From Bordetella sp. (GTDB lineage: Bacteria; Pseudomonadota; Gammaproteobacteria; Burkholderiales; Burkholderiaceae_B): a DNA stretch of 7,530 bases. Made by a program: the position numbers and the translations under genes. This document shows positions 1 to 6,818 of the stretch, one piece after another (position 1 is the stretch's first letter; each line of letters starts with the position of its first letter). A model generated the notes under the pieces. The model did not search any database. It was given only the letters and a program-made list of their open reading frames with translations, and was not told the origin of the DNA. The stretch spans positions 1-7,530 of the forward strand of contig DAIDKG010000341.1 in the NCBI GenBank assembly GCA_027450125.1. Direction: 5' to 3'.

Positions 1-397
1 CGCGCACGATGTACATGTCGATGTCGCCCGGCTTGCGGCCGGCCAGGGGGCAGGGCACGCCGGGCATCAGGCGGGCGGGGCGCAGATTGACGTACTCGTC
101 GAAGTCGCGACGGAATTTCAGTAGCGATCCCCACAGCGAAATATGGTCAGGCACGATGTCGGGCCAGCCCACCGCGCCGAAATAGATGGCGTCGCAGTCC
201 TTGAGCTGATAGAACCAGTCGGCCGGCATCATGTCGCCGTGCTTGGCGTAATAGTCGCAGCTGGCCCAGTCGATATGCTTGAATTCGAGCTTGATGCCGA
301 ATCGCCGGGCGGCGGCCTCGACCACGCGCAGGCCCTCGGGCATGACTTCCTTGCCGATGCCGTCTCCGGGGATGACGGCGATCTTGTGCGTCTTCAC
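1..397 (-). CDS. ttuC: Tartrate dehydrogenase/decarboxylase-type NAD-dependent dehydrogenase (5' part, truncated by window edge)
   Basis: The first 132 codons of a beta-decarboxylating dehydrogenase of the isocitrate/isopropylmalate dehydrogenase superfamily. Family knowledge: the TtuC branch oxidises and/or decarboxylates tartrate or D-malate with NAD in the cytoplasm; full members are about 355-360 residues, so roughly two thirds is missing. Seen: N-terminal nucleotide-fold start KIAVIPGDGIGKEV (residues 5-18), DAIYFGAVGWPD (69-80), then a region with DHISLWGSLLKFRRDFD (84-100) followed by NLRPARL (104-110). The DHISLWG stretch is typical of the tartrate dehydrogenase branch; LeuB usually has a different motif here. 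The start is GTG at 395-397 (minus strand), because a GAGG sits 6 nt upstream and the family N-terminus begins there; no in-frame ATG is close upstream. It is divergent from lapA. Substrate (tartrate, D-malate or another 3-alkylmalate-like acid) cannot be fixed from this fragment. Confidence 0.85.
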   Translation of the reverse strand, partial: MKTHKIAVIPGDGIGKEVMPEGLRVVEAAARRFGIKLEFKHIDWASCDYYAKHGDMMPADWFYQLKDCDAIYFGAVGWPDIVPDHISLWGSLLKFRRDFDEYVNLRPARLMPGVPCPLAGRKPGDIDMYIVR

Positions 398-517
398 TGC
401 TTGCCTCGCTGGATTCGTTGATGGATCGGACAATCTAGCACGGCTGCCGGCGGGTGGGATTGGGGCGCCGCGCAAGTTACAATCCGGGGTCCGAATTCCT
501 AGCTGGGAGTCTGTCTC
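398..517. promoter_or_regulatory. Divergent intergenic region ttuC-like / lapA with candidate lapA promoter
   Basis: A 120-bp region between two divergent start codons. On the plus strand TACAAT at 478-483 is a good -10 hexamer, giving a start of transcription near 489-491 and a leader of about 27 nt before lapA. The matching -35 position (about 455-460, TGGGAT) is poor. On the minus strand TAGATT (437 down to 432) is a possible -10 for the dehydrogenase, again with no good -35. A ribosome site GGGAG (505-509) precedes the lapA ATG by 8 nt. I see no clear inverted repeat for a LysR-type regulator. The promoter calls are inference from hexamer matches. Confidence 0.4.
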
Positions 518-838
518 ATGCGCTATCTCGTCTGGATCCTGCGCCTGCTGGTCTTCATCGCCGTATTGATCTTCGCCGTGAAGAACACCGATCCCGTCAA
601 GGTCAATTTCTACGCTGACTATGCGATACAGAACGTGCCGCTCATCGTGGTCATGCTGGCCACCTTCGTGGTGGGGGCCGTGTTCGGCCTGCTTCTGACC
701 GTGCCCATGGCCATGCGCCGCCGCCGCGAGGCCGCGCGCCTGCGCCGCGAGCTAGACCGCCTGAAGTCCCTGGCCCAGGCCGCCGCGTCGCCGACACCGG
801 TGCCGCCGGAGGCCATCGCACCCATGTCGCCGCTGTGA
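518..838 (+). CDS. lapA: Lipopolysaccharide assembly protein A, LapA (DUF1049 membrane protein)
   Basis: A 106-residue inner-membrane protein. Two hydrophobic segments are visible, about residues 4-22 and 40-62, joined by a short polar stretch with the motif KNTDPVKVNFY (22-32) that is characteristic of LapA/DUF1049 proteins. The second segment ends in a basic run (RRRR, 67-70) and then a short Arg/Glu-rich helix likely to form a coiled coil (about 68-88), with a Pro/Ala tail. Known in E. coli: LapA works with LapB (YciM) and FtsH in regulating LpxC and therefore LPS synthesis. The start ATG has GGGAG 8 nt upstream. It is first in the operon and lapB follows after 33 bp, the same lapA-lapB order as in enterobacteria. 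Family assignment is strong from length, topology and context. Confidence 0.93.
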   Translation: MRYLVWILRLLVFIAVLIFAVKNTDPVKVNFYADYAIQNVPLIVVMLATFVVGAVFGLLLTVPMAMRRRREAARLRRELDRLKSLAQAAASPTPVPPEAIAPMSPL

Positions 839-871
839 GCCGGCTTTCTTTCTTAGCATCGAGCACGATAC

Positions 872-2125
872 GTGGATTTTGAACCCTGGTGGCTGATTTT
901 CATTCCCATGCTGTTCGGCCTGGGATGGGTGGCTGCGCGCTTCGATTTTCGCCAGATGCTGCGCGAAACGCGCACGCTGCCGGACTCGTATTTTCGCGGC
1001 CTGAATTTCCTGCTCAACGAGGAGCCCGACCAGGCCATCGATGCCTTCGTCGAGGTGGCCAAGCTCGACCCGGAAACCACCGAGCTGCACTTTGCCCTGG
1101 GCAGCCTGTTTCGCCGCCGCGGAGAAATGGAGCGCGCCATCCGGGTGCATCAGAGCCTGCTGAACCGAGCCGACCTGCCGGTGGCCGAGCGTGATCATGC
1201 CCAGCATGAGCTGGCGCAGGATTTCCTCAAGGCCGGCATGCTGGACCGCGCCGAAAGCGCCTTCAACACGCTCAAGGACACGCGCTTTGCCTTGCCGGCG
1301 CTGCGTTCGCTGGTGCGCATCTACGAATCCGAGCACGACTGGCCGCGCGCCATCGAGGTGGTCAAGACGCTGCAAGGGCTGGTCGACGAGCCGGTACCGC
1401 AGATCGTGCACTATCACTGCGAGCTGGCCCAGGCGGCGCTGGCAGCCAAACCGGTGAACGCCGAGGCCGCCAATGCGGCGCTGGACGCAGCCGACCACGC
1501 AGCCAGGGGTTTCGACGCGACAGCCTCGCGTGGGGTGCGGGCGCGTATCGCCATGCTGCGTGCGCAAATGGCGCAGATCGAGCAGAACCCCAAGCGCGAG
1601 CGCCTGTACCTGGAGTCCGTCCTGGCCGACGCGCCGGAATATGCGGGCCTGGTGGCCGAGCGCCTGCTGGCCAACTACACCCAGACGGGCGAGGCGGCCC
1701 AAGGACTGGATGTGCTCAGCCGGCATTATGCGCAGCATGCCTCGCTGGACCTTTTCAATGTGGTGTTTCGAGAGTTGCGGTCCCAGCGCGGGCAGGCGCA
1801 GGCCTGGCGTTTCGCGCGCGAGGCGATGCGCAGCCATCCGTCGCTGCTCGGGCTGGATCGCCTGCTCGAGGTCGAGCTGGCCAATCCTGCGTCAGGCCCG
1901 GCTGCGGGCGCGCCTGACGCCGTGCCCACCGACGCGCGCCGCGACGATGCCGTGCCCGGCGGCGACCTGACCCTGTTGCGCAGCCTTATCCACAAGCACA
2001 CGCAGCGGCTGGATCGCTATGTCTGCAAATCCTGCGGTTTTCAGCCGCGCCGCTTCTATTGGCAATGCCCGGGTTGCAATGCCTGGGAAACCTCGGCTCC
2101 TCGCCGTCTGGAGGAACTGGAATGA
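872..2125 (+). CDS. lapB: Lipopolysaccharide assembly protein B, LapB (YciM), TPR plus rubredoxin-like zinc domain
   Basis: A 417-residue membrane-anchored regulator of LPS synthesis; in E. coli it binds FtsH and promotes proteolysis of LpxC, balancing lipid A against phospholipid. Seen: an N-terminal transmembrane anchor (about residues 6-22), then the LapB motif YFRGLNFLLN (40-49), tandem TPR helices over about 40-335 (for example LHFALGSLFRRRGEMERAI, 72-90), and a C-terminal rubredoxin-like zinc site with two CxxC pairs (C385/C388 and C399/C402) followed by W405. An Ala/Pro/Asp-rich linker (about 337-364) separates TPR and zinc domains and accounts for most of the extra length over the E. 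coli protein (about 389). The start is GTG at 872: TAG at 854-856 closes the frame upstream and no other start lies between. No strong ribosome site precedes it, so translation may depend on lapA. The stop overlaps the hldA start (ATGA). Confidence 0.95.
   Translation: MDFEPWWLIFIPMLFGLGWVAARFDFRQMLRETRTLPDSYFRGLNFLLNEEPDQAIDAFVEVAKLDPETTELHFALGSLFRRRGEMERAIRVHQSLLNRADLPVAERDHAQHELAQDFLKAGMLDRAESAFNTLKDTRFALPALRSLVRIYESEHDWPRAIEVVKTLQGLVDEPVPQIVHYHCELAQAALAAKPVNAEAANAALDAADHAARGFDATASRGVRARIAMLRAQMAQIEQNPKRERLYLESVLADAPEYAGLVAERLLANYTQTGEAAQGLDVLSRHYAQHASLDLFNVVFRELRSQRGQAQAWRFAREAMRSHPSLLGLDRLLEVELANPASGPAAGAPDAVPTDARRDDAVPGGDLTLLRSLIHKHTQRLDRYVCKSCGFQPRRFYWQCPGCNAWETSAPRRLEELE
2110..2115 (+). 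promoter_or_regulatory. Shine-Dalgarno site that decides the hldA start
   Basis: GGAGGA lies 6 nt before the ATG at 2122, inside the last codons of lapB. It supports ATG 2122 over the upstream in-frame ATG at 2059, whose extra 21 residues are encoded wholly within the lapB zinc domain and do not resemble the kinase family N-terminus. Confidence 0.8.
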
Positions 2126-3072
2126 CCGATACATCGTCTTTTCCTGCCCGCGCCATCGCACGCAGCCGCGTGCTGGTGGTGGGTGACGTCATGCTGGACC
2201 GTTATTGGTTCGGCGAAGTGGACCGGATTTCGCCGGAGGCGCCGGTGCCTGTGGTGCACGTGGCGCGCCGTGAAGACCGGCTGGGCGGCGCGGCCAACGT
2301 GGCACGCAATGTGGCGGCCCTGGGCGGCCTGGTTACGCTGGTGGGCGTGACAGGTGCAGACGAGGCCGGCGCGTGCGTCGGCCAGCTCGCGCAGGAAGCC
2401 GGCGTGCACGCGGATCTGATCAGCGACGCCGCGCATCCCACCACGCTCAAGATGCGCGTGCTGGGGCGGCAGCAGCAGATGCTGCGCATCGATTTCGAGC
2501 AGCATCCCTCGCATACTTCGCTGGACGGCGTGAGCGCGGCCGTGGCGCGCCACCTGCCCAATCACGACGTCGTCGTGCTGTCCGATTACGCCAAGGGCAC
2601 GCTGGACCGCGTCCAGGACCTGATCGCACTGGCGCGCGAGCACAAAGTGCCGGTGCTTGTCGATCCCAAGGGCGACGACTACGATCGCTACAAGGGTGCT
2701 ACGCTGGTCACGCCCAACCGCTCTGAAATGCGGCAGGCAGTGGGCCGCTGGAAGGACGAAGACGACCTGACCGCGCGCGCGCAGCTGCTGCGCGCCCACC
2801 TGCAGCTCGAGGCCTTGCTGGTGACGCGTTCGGAGCAGGGAATGACGCTGTTCTCGGCGGGCTCGCGCGAGCACGTCGACGCGCAGGCGCACGAGGTGTT
2901 CGATGTTTCCGGCGCGGGCGATACCGTGCTGGCCACGCTGGCGCTGATGCGCGCCGCGGGCCTGTCCTGGGTCCAGGCCATGGGCTGGGCCAACCGGGCC
3001 GGCGGCAGTGTGGTGGGCAAGCTGGGTACATCAACCGTCACCGCCGCGGAGCTGGCGGGAGACCAATCATGA
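2122..3072 (+). CDS. hldA: D-glycero-beta-D-manno-heptose-7-phosphate kinase (stand-alone HldA/RfaE domain I)
   Basis: A 316-residue cytoplasmic kinase of the ribokinase/PfkB family, phosphorylating D-glycero-D-manno-heptose 7-phosphate at C1 in the ADP-heptose pathway for the LPS inner core. Seen: [15 protein letters not shown] (17-31), RISPEAPVP (35-43), the glycine-rich sugar-binding segment [15 protein letters not shown] (55-69), SDYAKGTL (154-161), [22 protein letters not shown] (181-202, with the family NRSE block), and the PfkB signature DVSGAGDT (261-268) with the predicted catalytic base D267. It stops right after the kinase domain. E. coli HldE (about 477 residues) also carries an adenylyltransferase domain, so here that step must come from a separate HldC elsewhere; some annotations would call this gene rfaE. 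It overlaps lapB and hldD by 4 bp each, which suggests translational coupling. Confidence 0.93.
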   Translation: MTDTSSFPARAIARSRVLVVGDVMLDRYWFGEVDRISPEAPVPVVHVARREDRLGGAANVARNVAALGGLVTLVGVTGADEAGACVGQLAQEAGVHADLISDAAHPTTLKMRVLGRQQQMLRIDFEQHPSHTSLDGVSAAVARHLPNHDVVVLSDYAKGTLDRVQDLIALAREHKVPVLVDPKGDDYDRYKGATLVTPNRSEMRQAVGRWKDEDDLTARAQLLRAHLQLEALLVTRSEQGMTLFSAGSREHVDAQAHEVFDVSGAGDTVLATLALMRAAGLSWVQAMGWANRAGGSVVGKLGTSTVTAAELAGDQS

Positions 3073-4058
3073 CATATATTGTTACTGGCGCCGCGGGCTT
3101 CATCGGCAGCAACCTGGTGCGGGGCCTGAACCGCCGGGGCATCGACGACATCATCGCGGTCGACGACCTGACCGACGGCGACAAGTTCCGCAACCTGACC
3201 GACTGCCGCATCGCCGACTACCTGGACAAGGACGATTTCCGCGTCCGCGTGCGCGAAGGCCGCCTGCCCGACGTGCGCGCCGTGCTGCACCAGGGCGCCT
3301 GCTCGGACACGACCGAGCGCAATGGCCGGTTCATGCTCGACAACAACTACCGCGTCACGCTGGAACTGTTCGAGTACTGCCAGCGCCGCGCAACCCCCTT
3401 CCTGTATGCCTCGTCGGCAGCGGTGTACGGCGGCTCGTCGGTCTATGCGGAAGCGCCGGCCAACGAGGTGCCGCTCAATGTCTACGGCTATTCCAAGCTG
3501 CTCTTTGACCAGGTGCTGCGTCAGCGCATGCAGCGGCTTGCCGCCCAGGTGGTGGGCCTGCGCTACTTCAACGTGTACGGTCCGCACGAGCAGCACAAGG
3601 GTCGCATGGCCTCGGTGGCCTTTCACAACATGAACCAGTTCCTGGCCGAGGGCCATGTGCGCCTGTTCGGCGGCTGGGACGGCTACGGCGACGGCGAGCA
3701 GAGCCGCGACTTCATTTCGGTGCAGGACGTGGTGGCCGTGAATCTGCATTTCCTCGACCATCCGGAAAAATCCGGCATCTTCAATTGCGGCACGGGCCGC
3801 GCCCAGCCGTTCAACGATGTGGCCGCCGCCGTGGTCAACACGCTGCGCGCCGAGAAGGGCGAGGCGGCGCTGCCTTTGGCCGATCTGGTCAAGGCCGGAT
3901 TCATCCGCTACGTGCCGTTTCCCGACGATCTGAAGGGCTACTACCAGAGCTATACCAAGGCCGACGCCTCCAATCTGCGCGCCGCCGGTTTCTCCGAGCC
4001 CATGCGCGACGTGCAGACCGGGGTGGCCGAATACGTGCGCTACTGGCGCGCCAGATAG
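3069..4058 (+). CDS. hldD: ADP-L-glycero-D-manno-heptose 6-epimerase (HldD/RfaD)
   Basis: A 329-residue extended short-chain dehydrogenase that converts ADP-D-glycero- to ADP-L-glycero-D-manno-heptose, the last step before heptose is added to the LPS inner core. Seen: Rossmann motif GAAGFIGSN (7-15) at the N-terminus, [10 protein letters not shown] (31-40), [10 protein letters not shown] (74-83), the catalytic set with S116 in [10 protein letters not shown] (113-122) and Y139-x-x-x-K143 in [13 protein letters not shown], then [12 protein letters not shown] and the C-terminal block [17 protein letters not shown]. These are family-specific for HldD, not just general epimerase. The ATG at 3069 overlaps the hldA stop (ATGA), with GGGAGA at 3057-3062, 6 nt upstream. 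Length is similar to other betaproteobacterial HldD and slightly longer than the E. coli protein (310). It ends the tightly coupled part of the operon. Confidence 0.96.
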   Translation: MTYIVTGAAGFIGSNLVRGLNRRGIDDIIAVDDLTDGDKFRNLTDCRIADYLDKDDFRVRVREGRLPDVRAVLHQGACSDTTERNGRFMLDNNYRVTLELFEYCQRRATPFLYASSAAVYGGSSVYAEAPANEVPLNVYGYSKLLFDQVLRQRMQRLAAQVVGLRYFNVYGPHEQHKGRMASVAFHNMNQFLAEGHVRLFGGWDGYGDGEQSRDFISVQDVVAVNLHFLDHPEKSGIFNCGTGRAQPFNDVAAAVVNTLRAEKGEAALPLADLVKAGFIRYVPFPDDLKGYYQSYTKADASNLRAAGFSEPMRDVQTGVAEYVRYWRAR

Positions 4059-4069
4059 GATCGCGCCAG
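4043..4069 (+). terminator. Hairpin spanning the hldD stop codon (possible weak terminator or processing site)
   Basis: A perfect 8-bp inverted repeat, CTGGCGCG (4043-4050) and CGCGCCAG (4062-4069), with an 11-nt loop that holds the TAG stop (4056-4058). It is followed by GTACTTTCC, which is not a proper U-tract, so rho-independent termination would be inefficient. The first arm also forms a 12-bp self-palindrome (4043-4054), so two foldings compete. Its position just at the operon end is suggestive; function is inference. Confidence 0.35.
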
Positions 4070-4180
4070 GTACTTTCCGCGACGGACGTTTTCGTACACC
4101 GCTTACTCCGGCATCGCGCGCCCCGCGCATGATGGCCGGCCGGGCTGCATCCGCCTGCCCGGTCAACCAAGGAGTAGCGC
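4059..4180 (+). other. Intergenic region between hldD and the ComEA-like gene
   Basis: 122 bp without a gene. It holds the right arm of the hldD hairpin, a second possible stem at 4138-4145 pairing with 4157-4164 (one G-U pair, 11-nt loop), and a strong ribosome site AAGGAG (4169-4174). I see no convincing -35/-10 pair, so the downstream gene may be read through from the operon or from a promoter I cannot recognise. Confidence 0.4.
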
Positions 4181-4606
4181 ATGAATCCCTTTCTGTACGA
4201 CACGATTGCCCGGCCCGCGCTGCGCGCGGATTTCGCGGCGGGCCGTCTCCTGCCTGGGCGGCGCCGGTTCATGGGCGGGGCGGCGGCGCGCCTTGCCATG
4301 GCGGGCGGCCTGGCCCTGGCCATGGCATCGTCGGCCCACGCACTCGATGCCAACAGCGCCAGCGCCGAGCAGCTGGAATCCTTGCGCGGTATCGGCCCCA
4401 AGACGGCGCGCATCATCGTCCAGGAGCGCCAGCGCGGCGGCCGTTTCGAGTCCATCGAGGACCTTTCCGATCGCGTGCGGGGCATAGGTCCGAAGCGAGC
4501 CCAGTCCCTGCAGGCCGCCGGCCTTACCGTGGGCGGCGCCCCGGTTGCCGGCGCTTCGGCCGGTGCGCATCGGCCTGCGCCGCCACGGCCGTCGGGCCGG
4601 CCCTGA
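4181..4606 (+). CDS. Small exported helix-hairpin-helix protein (ComEA-like)
   Basis: A 141-residue protein with a signal sequence and a ComEA-type double helix-hairpin-helix (HhH) DNA-binding domain. Seen: hydrophobic segment about 34-50 ending in the signal peptidase site AHA (52-54)|LD; then NSASAEQLESLRGIGPKTA (58-76) and a second hairpin RVRGIGPKRAQSL (98-110), both with the GIGPK turn; then a low-complexity Ala/Pro/Gly tail (about 116-141). ComEA proteins bind incoming double-stranded DNA in the periplasm in competent bacteria; small single-domain relatives are widespread in betaproteobacteria and their role is often unknown. The start ATG is supported by AAGGAG 6 nt upstream. The n-region is unusually long (30 residues) and carries RRRFMG (27-32), resembling a twin-arginine signal. 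An internal start at 4271 (M31) would give a short, weakly charged signal but has no good ribosome site. DNA uptake as its role is not shown here. Confidence 0.85.
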   Translation: MNPFLYDTIARPALRADFAAGRLLPGRRRFMGGAAARLAMAGGLALAMASSAHALDANSASAEQLESLRGIGPKTARIIVQERQRGGRFESIEDLSDRVRGIGPKRAQSLQAAGLTVGGAPVAGASAGAHRPAPPRPSGRP

Positions 4607-4694
4607 GCAGGCCACCCTGCATCGAATATGGATATGCCGGGCCGGAGTTTGTCCGGGCGGTATGATCAAGCCCTGTATTTTTCGGCATCCGGCA
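4607..4694 (+). promoter_or_regulatory. Intergenic region with candidate cysM promoter
   Basis: 88 bp before cysM. TATGAT at 4661-4666 fits a -10 hexamer and would start transcription about 20 nt before the cysM ATG. The expected -35 position (about 4638-4643) is CGGGCC, so any promoter is weak or activator-dependent. No clear CysB-type site is seen. The call is inference. Confidence 0.3.
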
Positions 4695-5615
4695 ATGAAC
4701 ATCACCGATTACCCCACCATCGAGCAGACCATCGGCAACACCCCCCTGGTGCGCCTGCAGCGCATTCCCGGGCAGGCCGGGGAGGCGCGCGGCAACGTCC
4801 TTCTGGCCAAGCTCGAAGGCAACAATCCCGCCGGCTCCGTGAAAGACAGGCCGGCCCTGTCCATGATCCGGCGTGCCGAAGAACGCGGCGAGATCCGGCC
4901 CGGCGATACGCTGATCGAGGCCACCAGCGGCAATACCGGCATAGGCCTGGCCATGGCGGCTGCCATGCGCGGCTACCGCATGATTCTCATCATGCCCGAC
5001 AACCTTTCGCTGGAGCGCCGCGCGTCCATGACAGCCTACGGCGCCCAGCTCATTCTCACGCCCGCCGACAAGGGCGGCATGGAATACGCGCGCGACCTGG
5101 CCATGGAAATGCAGTCCGAAGGCAAGGGCAGGGTGCTGGACCAGTTCGCCAACCCCGACAATCCGCGCGCCCACATCGAGACCACGGGCCCCGAGATATG
5201 GCAGCAGACGGGAGGGCGTATTACCCACTTCGTCAGCGCCATGGGCACGACGGGCACCATCATGGGGATGTCCACCTACCTGAAGGAGCGCAATCCGGCC
5301 ATCCAGGTCATTGGCGCCCAGCCGGCTCCCGGCTCGCAGATTCCCGGCATCCGCAAATGGCCCGAGGCCTACCTGCCTGGCATCTTCGATGCCAGCCGGG
5401 TCGATGCCTATGAGTCGATCGAGCAGGCCGATGCGGAAACGATGGCGCGCCGCCTCGCGGCCGAAGAAGGCATCTTCGCGGGCATTTCGTCGGCCGGCGC
5501 CCTGGTGGCGGCCCTGCGCGTGGCCGAGCGCGTGAACGACGCCACCATCGTTTTCATTGCCTGCGACCGTGGCGATCGCTATCTGTCTACCGGGGTATTC
5601 AATTCGCAGGGTTGA
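4695..5615 (+). CDS. cysM: Cysteine synthase B, CysM (O-acetylserine (thiol)-lyase B)
   Basis: A 306-residue PLP-dependent enzyme of the fold-type II cysteine synthase family, making cysteine from O-acetylserine and sulfide; E. coli CysM also accepts thiosulfate, giving S-sulfocysteine. Seen: EQTIGNTPLV (10-19), PLP lysine K50 in NNPAGSVKDR (43-52), the substrate loop EATSGNTG (75-82), phosphate-binding loop GTTGT (184-188), ring-nitrogen serine region GISSAG (263-268), and the CysM-typical C-terminus CDRGDRYLSTGVF (290-302). Length matches E. coli CysM (303) and lacks the C-terminal extension of cystathionine beta-synthases. The C-terminal CDRGDRYLSTG and the ERRASM segment (107-112) favour CysM over CysK. 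The start ATG 4695 agrees with the family N-terminus, although the ribosome site is weak; an in-frame ATG at 4662 would add 11 residues and overlaps the candidate -10. It converges on mltB with a 33-bp gap. Confidence 0.94.
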   Translation: MNITDYPTIEQTIGNTPLVRLQRIPGQAGEARGNVLLAKLEGNNPAGSVKDRPALSMIRRAEERGEIRPGDTLIEATSGNTGIGLAMAAAMRGYRMILIMPDNLSLERRASMTAYGAQLILTPADKGGMEYARDLAMEMQSEGKGRVLDQFANPDNPRAHIETTGPEIWQQTGGRITHFVSAMGTTGTIMGMSTYLKERNPAIQVIGAQPAPGSQIPGIRKWPEAYLPGIFDASRVDAYESIEQADAETMARRLAAEEGIFAGISSAGALVAALRVAERVNDATIVFIACDRGDRYLSTGVFNSQG

Positions 5616-5648
5616 GCGGGCCGCCAAGGCGACCGAACAATCCGGAAA

Positions 5649-6818
5649 TCAAAGCCCCGTTCCTGCCAGTACGGGCCCTACCTGCTGCGCGACGGCATCC
5701 GCCAGATCCGATACCGCCGTCGCATAGAAGTAGCTGTGGTTGTAATGGGTGATCGCAAAGAAGTTCGGCGTGCCCGTGCGGTACTGTGCCGTCCCGCGCG
5801 CCTCCTCGTCCAGATCGACGATGCCCAGCGGCTGCCGGCTCCATGCGCCGGCGTGGGCGCCTGGGGCCAGCCTGGCGCCGTCGGCCTGCAACTGATCCCA
5901 GGTCATGGTGGGCGCCAACCCGCCTGTCACCAGGGCGGAAGGGTCCGCCGGCAGCCTCACTGGCGCGAACACCGGTACGCCGCGCACCCAGCCGTGCTGG
6001 GCCAGGTAGTTGCCCACCGACATGATGGCGGCGGCCGGATCGTCGGCAAGATCGATATGCCCGCCGGTATTGCCTGAGCCGTCCACGGCGTATTGCATGA
6101 TGCTTCGGGGCATGAACTGCGGCATGCCGATGGCTCCCGCATACGAGCCGCGGGTGTCGATGTCCAGCCTGCCCTGCAGCGCAAGCGTGATGAAATCGCC
6201 CAGCTGGCTGCGGAACATCGCCTCGCGATCGGGCTTGCCGGGCACCGGGTAGTCGAAGGCGAGGGTGGAGAGCGCATCGATCACACGAAAGTCGCCCATG
6301 TTGCGGCCGTAGAGGGTCTCGACGCCGATGATGCCGGCGATGATCTTGGCGGGCACGCCATAGCGCAGCTGCGCCTGATTCAATGCGGCGGCATTGTCGC
6401 GCCAGAATTGGGCACCCCAGCGGATACGCGTGGGCTCGACGAAGCGCGAGCGGTAGGTCAGCCAGCTGCGCCACACCTTGTGGCCGGGCATGGAGGGCAT
6501 GCTCAGCCGCGCCACCGTCGCGCTGTAGCGCGCACCGGACAGGCTTGCGAGCACCTGATCCAGCGGCAGACTCCGGCGGGCGGCCAGATCGCGCGCGAAA
6601 GCGTCCACGCCGGGGCGCAGCCGGCCGTCGGGCAGGATGGTGGAGGACGGCTCGTCCGACGGGCCGGGCTCGGACGGTCCGATGCGTATCGCACCGGAAG
6701 ACGAGGCCGTGGGGGGCAGGTTGGGAACAGGCGTCCTGGGGGGAGAGGAAGCGCAGCCGGCAAGCATGAAGGGAACCACCAGTCCGCCGATCTGCAGCAA
6801 ACGCCTGAGCATGAACAT
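5649..6818 (-). CDS. mltB: Membrane-bound lytic murein transglycosylase B (MltB), lipoprotein
   Basis: A 389-residue peptidoglycan-cleaving enzyme that cuts the MurNAc-GlcNAc bond to leave 1,6-anhydro-MurNAc, acting from the outer membrane into the periplasm. Seen: lipoprotein signal peptide with lipobox LAGC, lipidated C22, and A23-S24 after it, consistent with Lol sorting to the outer membrane; a Pro/Ser-rich linker (about 25-66); the family-3 transglycosylase core with catalytic E167 in GVETLYGRNMG (165-175); SYAGAIGMPQFMPRS (225-239); then a segment with DGSGNTGGHIDL (246-257); and the C-terminal NFFAITHYNHSYFYATAV (352-369). The start ATG (6818-6816) has AGGGA 7 nt upstream; the next in-frame ATG, two codons later, would be too far from it. 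It converges on cysM and diverges from the deacetylase gene. Confidence 0.94.
   Translation of the reverse strand: MFMLRRLLQIGGLVVPFMLAGCASSPPRTPVPNLPPTASSSGAIRIGPSEPGPSDEPSSTILPDGRLRPGVDAFARDLAARRSLPLDQVLASLSGARYSATVARLSMPSMPGHKVWRSWLTYRSRFVEPTRIRWGAQFWRDNAAALNQAQLRYGVPAKIIAGIIGVETLYGRNMGDFRVIDALSTLAFDYPVPGKPDREAMFRSQLGDFITLALQGRLDIDTRGSYAGAIGMPQFMPRSIMQYAVDGSGNTGGHIDLADDPAAAIMSVGNYLAQHGWVRGVPVFAPVRLPADPSALVTGGLAPTMTWDQLQADGARLAPGAHAGAWSRQPLGIVDLDEEARGTAQYRTGTPNFFAITHYNHSYFYATAVSDLADAVAQQVGPVLAGTGL

Noticed and set aside
752..1837. Long minus-strand open frame opposite lapB
   Set aside because: Same reason: a shadow of lapB codon bias, with no family resemblance and no ribosome site noted.
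2059..2121. Upstream in-frame ATG for hldA
   Set aside because: It would run through the lapB zinc-domain codons and lacks family similarity; ATG 2122 has GGAGGA at ideal spacing.
4138..4164. Stem-loop before the ComEA-like gene (CCGGGC / GCCCGG core)
   Set aside because: No U-tract follows and the stem ends 4 nt before the ribosome site; in GC-rich DNA such a stem is common by chance.
2688..4166. Long open frame on the minus strand opposite hldA and hldD
   Set aside because: It is antisense to two genes with clear family motifs; such frames are expected in high-GC DNA with strong third-position bias, and its translation is low-complexity and His/Arg/Gly-rich with no recognisable domain.
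4594..4603. 10-bp palindrome GGGCCGGCCC at the end of the ComEA-like gene
   Set aside because: No loop and no T-run, and it lies in coding Pro/Gly/Arg codons; not supportable as a terminator or operator.
5616..5648. Search for a bidirectional terminator between convergent cysM and mltB
   Set aside because: Only a 4-bp stem (CGCC/GGCG) is visible in this 33-bp gap and there are no T-runs.
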